Source of the DNA: Hetaerina americana
Lineage: Eukaryota > Arthropoda > Insecta > Odonata > Calopterygidae
Assembly: GCA_022747635.1 (NCBI GenBank)
Contig: JAKTNV010000009.1
Coordinates: 61,774,267-61,838,266, forward strand
Reading direction: 5' to 3'
DNA: 64,000 bases
The position numbers and the translations under genes were made by a program. How positions within the stretch are numbered: position 1 is the first letter of the stretch; every line of letters starts with the position of its first letter. Of this stretch, positions 61,096-64,000 are shown in pieces. The notes beneath the pieces were generated by a model. It ran no database searches, was not told the DNA's origin, and saw only the letters and a list, made by a program, of their open reading frames with translations.

Positions 61096-64000
61096 CAAAA
61101 AGCTGTTGAGAAAGCTCAGATCACTGTACATTAGACAATTTTGGGACTGGAAGTCTGTTTTCTAATAACCAGTTACTGCAACAGAATCTGTAATGACTCT
61201 TAGCTACTATTAACAATGATCCCAAAATTGTGGATTCTTTACTATATCCAAGAGGAACCCTATTCTGCCTTCAGCTATGCCCTGGTGCATCACAGTGGTG
61301 GGCTGAGGAGAGGGTGACATGAATGGGAATGGTCCTTTCCTACCCATGTGCACCAGGGAGTGGGGGTTTGGAGATTCATGTATGATAACTCACAAGAAGG
61401 CTTTCAATCACAATAATAAAAATGTCTTTTACTCAGACAATGATTGACAAAAAAAGTATTCATGCTCCTCATGATTTGCAAATAAATTTGGCATCAAACA
61501 CCATGATGTTGCTCATATTTTTAACTCTTCCGCTATGGTTCGAAATTCTCCTCCTCTAATGCATCAAAAATGGAAGGTATCGCTTCCCTCTAATGTTTAT
61601 TACTCCCGAAATAATAATCTAAATAATAAAAACATGTAAATAAAAAATAATCTAGATTCAATGTTTAATTAATAGAAAATTTTTATTAATTTATTTTGAC
61701 AAACATACTTTTCATAAAATTTCGAAGTTTGATAGTGCAACACAGAGAGGATGAAATGTAACTTTCACAGCAGCCTAGCATGAGACATTGGAGGTATGTT
61801 CACAGCAGTGAAAGGATAAGTATGACTCACCACCTAAATACTCATATATCATGATATGGGGCTCCAAATAAACAGAACAGCATGCAGTTTCAGACCAAAT
61901 TAATCAGCAAATCATAATCTAATACATATAGTTTTTTTTTAATTAATGTCGAAACAAAATATTTTATCTTTTTAAATTAAAAGTTCAACTGTGAATCACC
62001 TGAAAAGAACCTCCAGTTCACAATCCCCTGCCATGCACAGGATAGACAGCAGGGATTACAAGGGTTGCACCTACCCCACCTCAATTTTAATTTTCCTCAA
62101 AATTCCATATTTGGCTCTGAACTAGCTCTTCTGCCAACTAATCCCCTCTAGCCATTATTCCACACAACTCACACCCCCACGGCACCAAGATCTCAGCACC
62201 TCAGTATCTTAAACTTTCAAGAAATCTGTACATACACCTACATTTTACTCTGTTGTTGTCTCTTACCAAGACTCATTTTACCCCACTAGCCACATTCAAG
62301 GAGTGTGAGAGGAGGAAATCATCTGAAACAGCACTTAACAAAATAAGTTTCCTTTTAAAAATACACAATTAACTCAAGAAGCAAGTCAGTTAAAAGAAAT
62401 TCAATGGATTTATTTTCTAGGAAAAACATTTTTATGATGCCTAAATGTCAATGGCCAAACAATATTGTACCAGTATGTATTCTATTTTCTATTACAATAT
62501 GAATGCAAGATGCAATCGTATTCTCTTGAACAATTGCGTCTAACCAAACCACATCTTAAAATACTACCACTAAGTTTCTTATGTGGCAAAGATCTATTCA
62601 TTTAGGAACATTCGAACAACAAGCTGCAAAATACGTACTAGATATATTTTTATATATGATAGAAACTGACATCATAAACACAATGCCAAAATTTGTACGT
62701 ACACTAGTTTTGTTGCAACATGACTTCAACAAAATCCTATCAATACACATTTTTAGAAATCTACAGACAAATATTTACAGAAATTACCAATCTCAAGAAC
62801 TTGTATCGAAACATTAATACTGAACACAAAATATAAGACTAATAATACAGAATGCAGAGATGAGCAGGTTTTAAAAATAGTCATCACTGCAATCATACAG
62901 ATGGTTTGCCCTGATTGAAATTTATTGATACATTCGTTGATTTATACCAAATTTTAAAAATTACCAACTTCCTAAATTGACACAGACTGTTGCTTCACAT
63001 TCTAATGGTTAACATTCTTCAGGATGCCTCACTAAAATAACAGCATTTTCTTCCCCAATAGTCATATTCAAGCAGTGGATTTGCACCTAGCTTTTCTAAT
63101 AATGCTTCTACATGGTCAAGATTTTATCATAGATTTATTGCTTTGTATACATGATAAATATTCATAATAACTAATTACACCGAAGTAGTCATGAGAAGCA
63201 GCCTTTATAACAAAATTCAAAGATGTAAAGTTTTCATCCAGTTGATGAATTCTGAAATGGAAAAAAGGAGTTTAATGAATAAAAGGACGGTGATTCATAA
63301 GTATCATTACCAATATATTTTAATTATACCAGGGGAATGGGTTTATCGGCAAGTAGTACTTTTACATAAAATCATTTACAGAATAAGATTAGAAACATAC
63401 ACCACGAGATAATTATCTATCACAAAAATAAAAATAAACCAAAAGAAGTGTAACTGATGTATCGTCAAAATGAAAAATGGTGTGAAACCAGGATACATAA
63501 TGTAACTATGGCTGCTTAACATCTTTATGGACAATGTGAGAGATATGGATGAAAAGACAAGGTCATCACATTCATTAAACATCCATTTTTAGGATTTTTC
63601 CTGGTTTGAAATATCCACAAGTCTTCTGTATCCCTTGATTTCTTGGTAAAGAATATCAGAAACAAAATCAAGTTGAAAGTGATGGAAACGGAACTAAAAG
63701 TGGTAAGTGATAGAAAATCAATTAATGGATGATAGAGGACCAAGAATTCAAAGATTAATGATGCCGGCGTGGGGACACAACAAGTGGAGCCCTAAAAATC
63801 TCTTCTAAAACCATTTACTTCAATATTAAAATGTTTAAAAATGAAACTATTTTGAAAGCACTTTATAACCCTATGCTGGAGATATCCAATTAATTCATAT
63901 TTTACATGCTAACTTTTTAATTTTTCAATTTAACAAATATTCTTACGCTCATATTGCATAGACAATGAAAAAATTTGATGCAAATGACTTCATTCATTTG

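Larger units (their letters stand above)
57138..64000 (+). other. 3' UTR start and downstream DNA; no second gene seen
   Basis: The sequence is AT-rich and CpG-poor, with no reading frame that looks like protein. The first canonical AATAAA after the stop is at 58581-58586; others follow at many places, so the cleavage site cannot be fixed. The stretch contains one hammerhead-like inverted-repeat element (58615-58741) and two decayed SINEs (about 59945-60290 and 60930-61095). The rest, including 61100-64000, shows no recognisable feature. Confidence 0.5.

Noticed and set aside
1..64000. CRISPR arrays, operons or other prokaryotic systems
   Set aside because: No regularly spaced repeats or bacterial gene organisation; the sequence is clearly from an animal nuclear genome.

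Overview
The window looks like intergenic and intronic DNA from a large, AT-rich arthropod genome, most likely an insect. It has long introns with standard GT-AG splice sites, a methuselah-like GPCR gene (a family known mainly from insects), RTE-type LINEs, a mariner transposon and many tRNA-derived SINEs. Nothing bacterial or organellar is visible. I cannot name the species.

The only host protein gene I can support is a methuselah-like (class B / secretin-type) seven-transmembrane receptor on the + strand. Six coding exons join in a single open frame: 2337-2601 (ectodomain), 20951-21196 (TM1-TM2), 51143-51221 (TM3), 52543-52760 (intracellular loop 2, TM4), 54020-54245 (TM5) and 56600-57137 (TM6, TM7, cytoplasmic tail, stop). 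Intron phases are 1, 1, 2, 1 and 2, and each donor matches the next acceptor. Together they encode about 523 residues. The signal peptide and first part of the ectodomain are absent, so the promoter and 5' exons lie upstream of the window or were not recognised. Introns 1 and 2 are about 18 kb and 30 kb. The DNA after 57137 holds the 3' UTR and downstream sequence, with no further gene that I recognise.

The introns are packed with mobile-element remains. At 11.3-16.1 kb there are two RTE-clade LINE copies in inverted orientation: a 5'-truncated one on the minus strand and a nearly complete but broken one on the plus strand. They are separated by an AT microsatellite and preceded by a 50-bp perfect palindrome next to another AT tract. 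Two older, internally deleted relatives lie at 19.0-20.0 and 47.9-48.9 kb. An internally deleted mariner with 33-bp perfect terminal inverted repeats and a TA target duplication occupies 25034-25789. A roughly 0.5-kb dispersed repeat is present at 22.4 and 27.5 kb. At least a dozen SINE copies or fragments carry recognisable RNA polymerase III B-box sequence.

Two features stand out beyond ordinary annotation. First, four short hairpins at three loci (7.7, 21.6 and 58.7 kb) share a hammerhead-ribozyme-like core with constant spacing and a compensatory change in the stem. At the 58.7 kb locus, 29-bp inverted arms would extend stem I. Second, CpG dinucleotides collapse at about 53.7 kb and stay rare to the window end. 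A SINE copy inside the CpG-poor domain has TG/CA where its relative outside has CG, which suggests germline DNA methylation acting on the 3' part of this locus.
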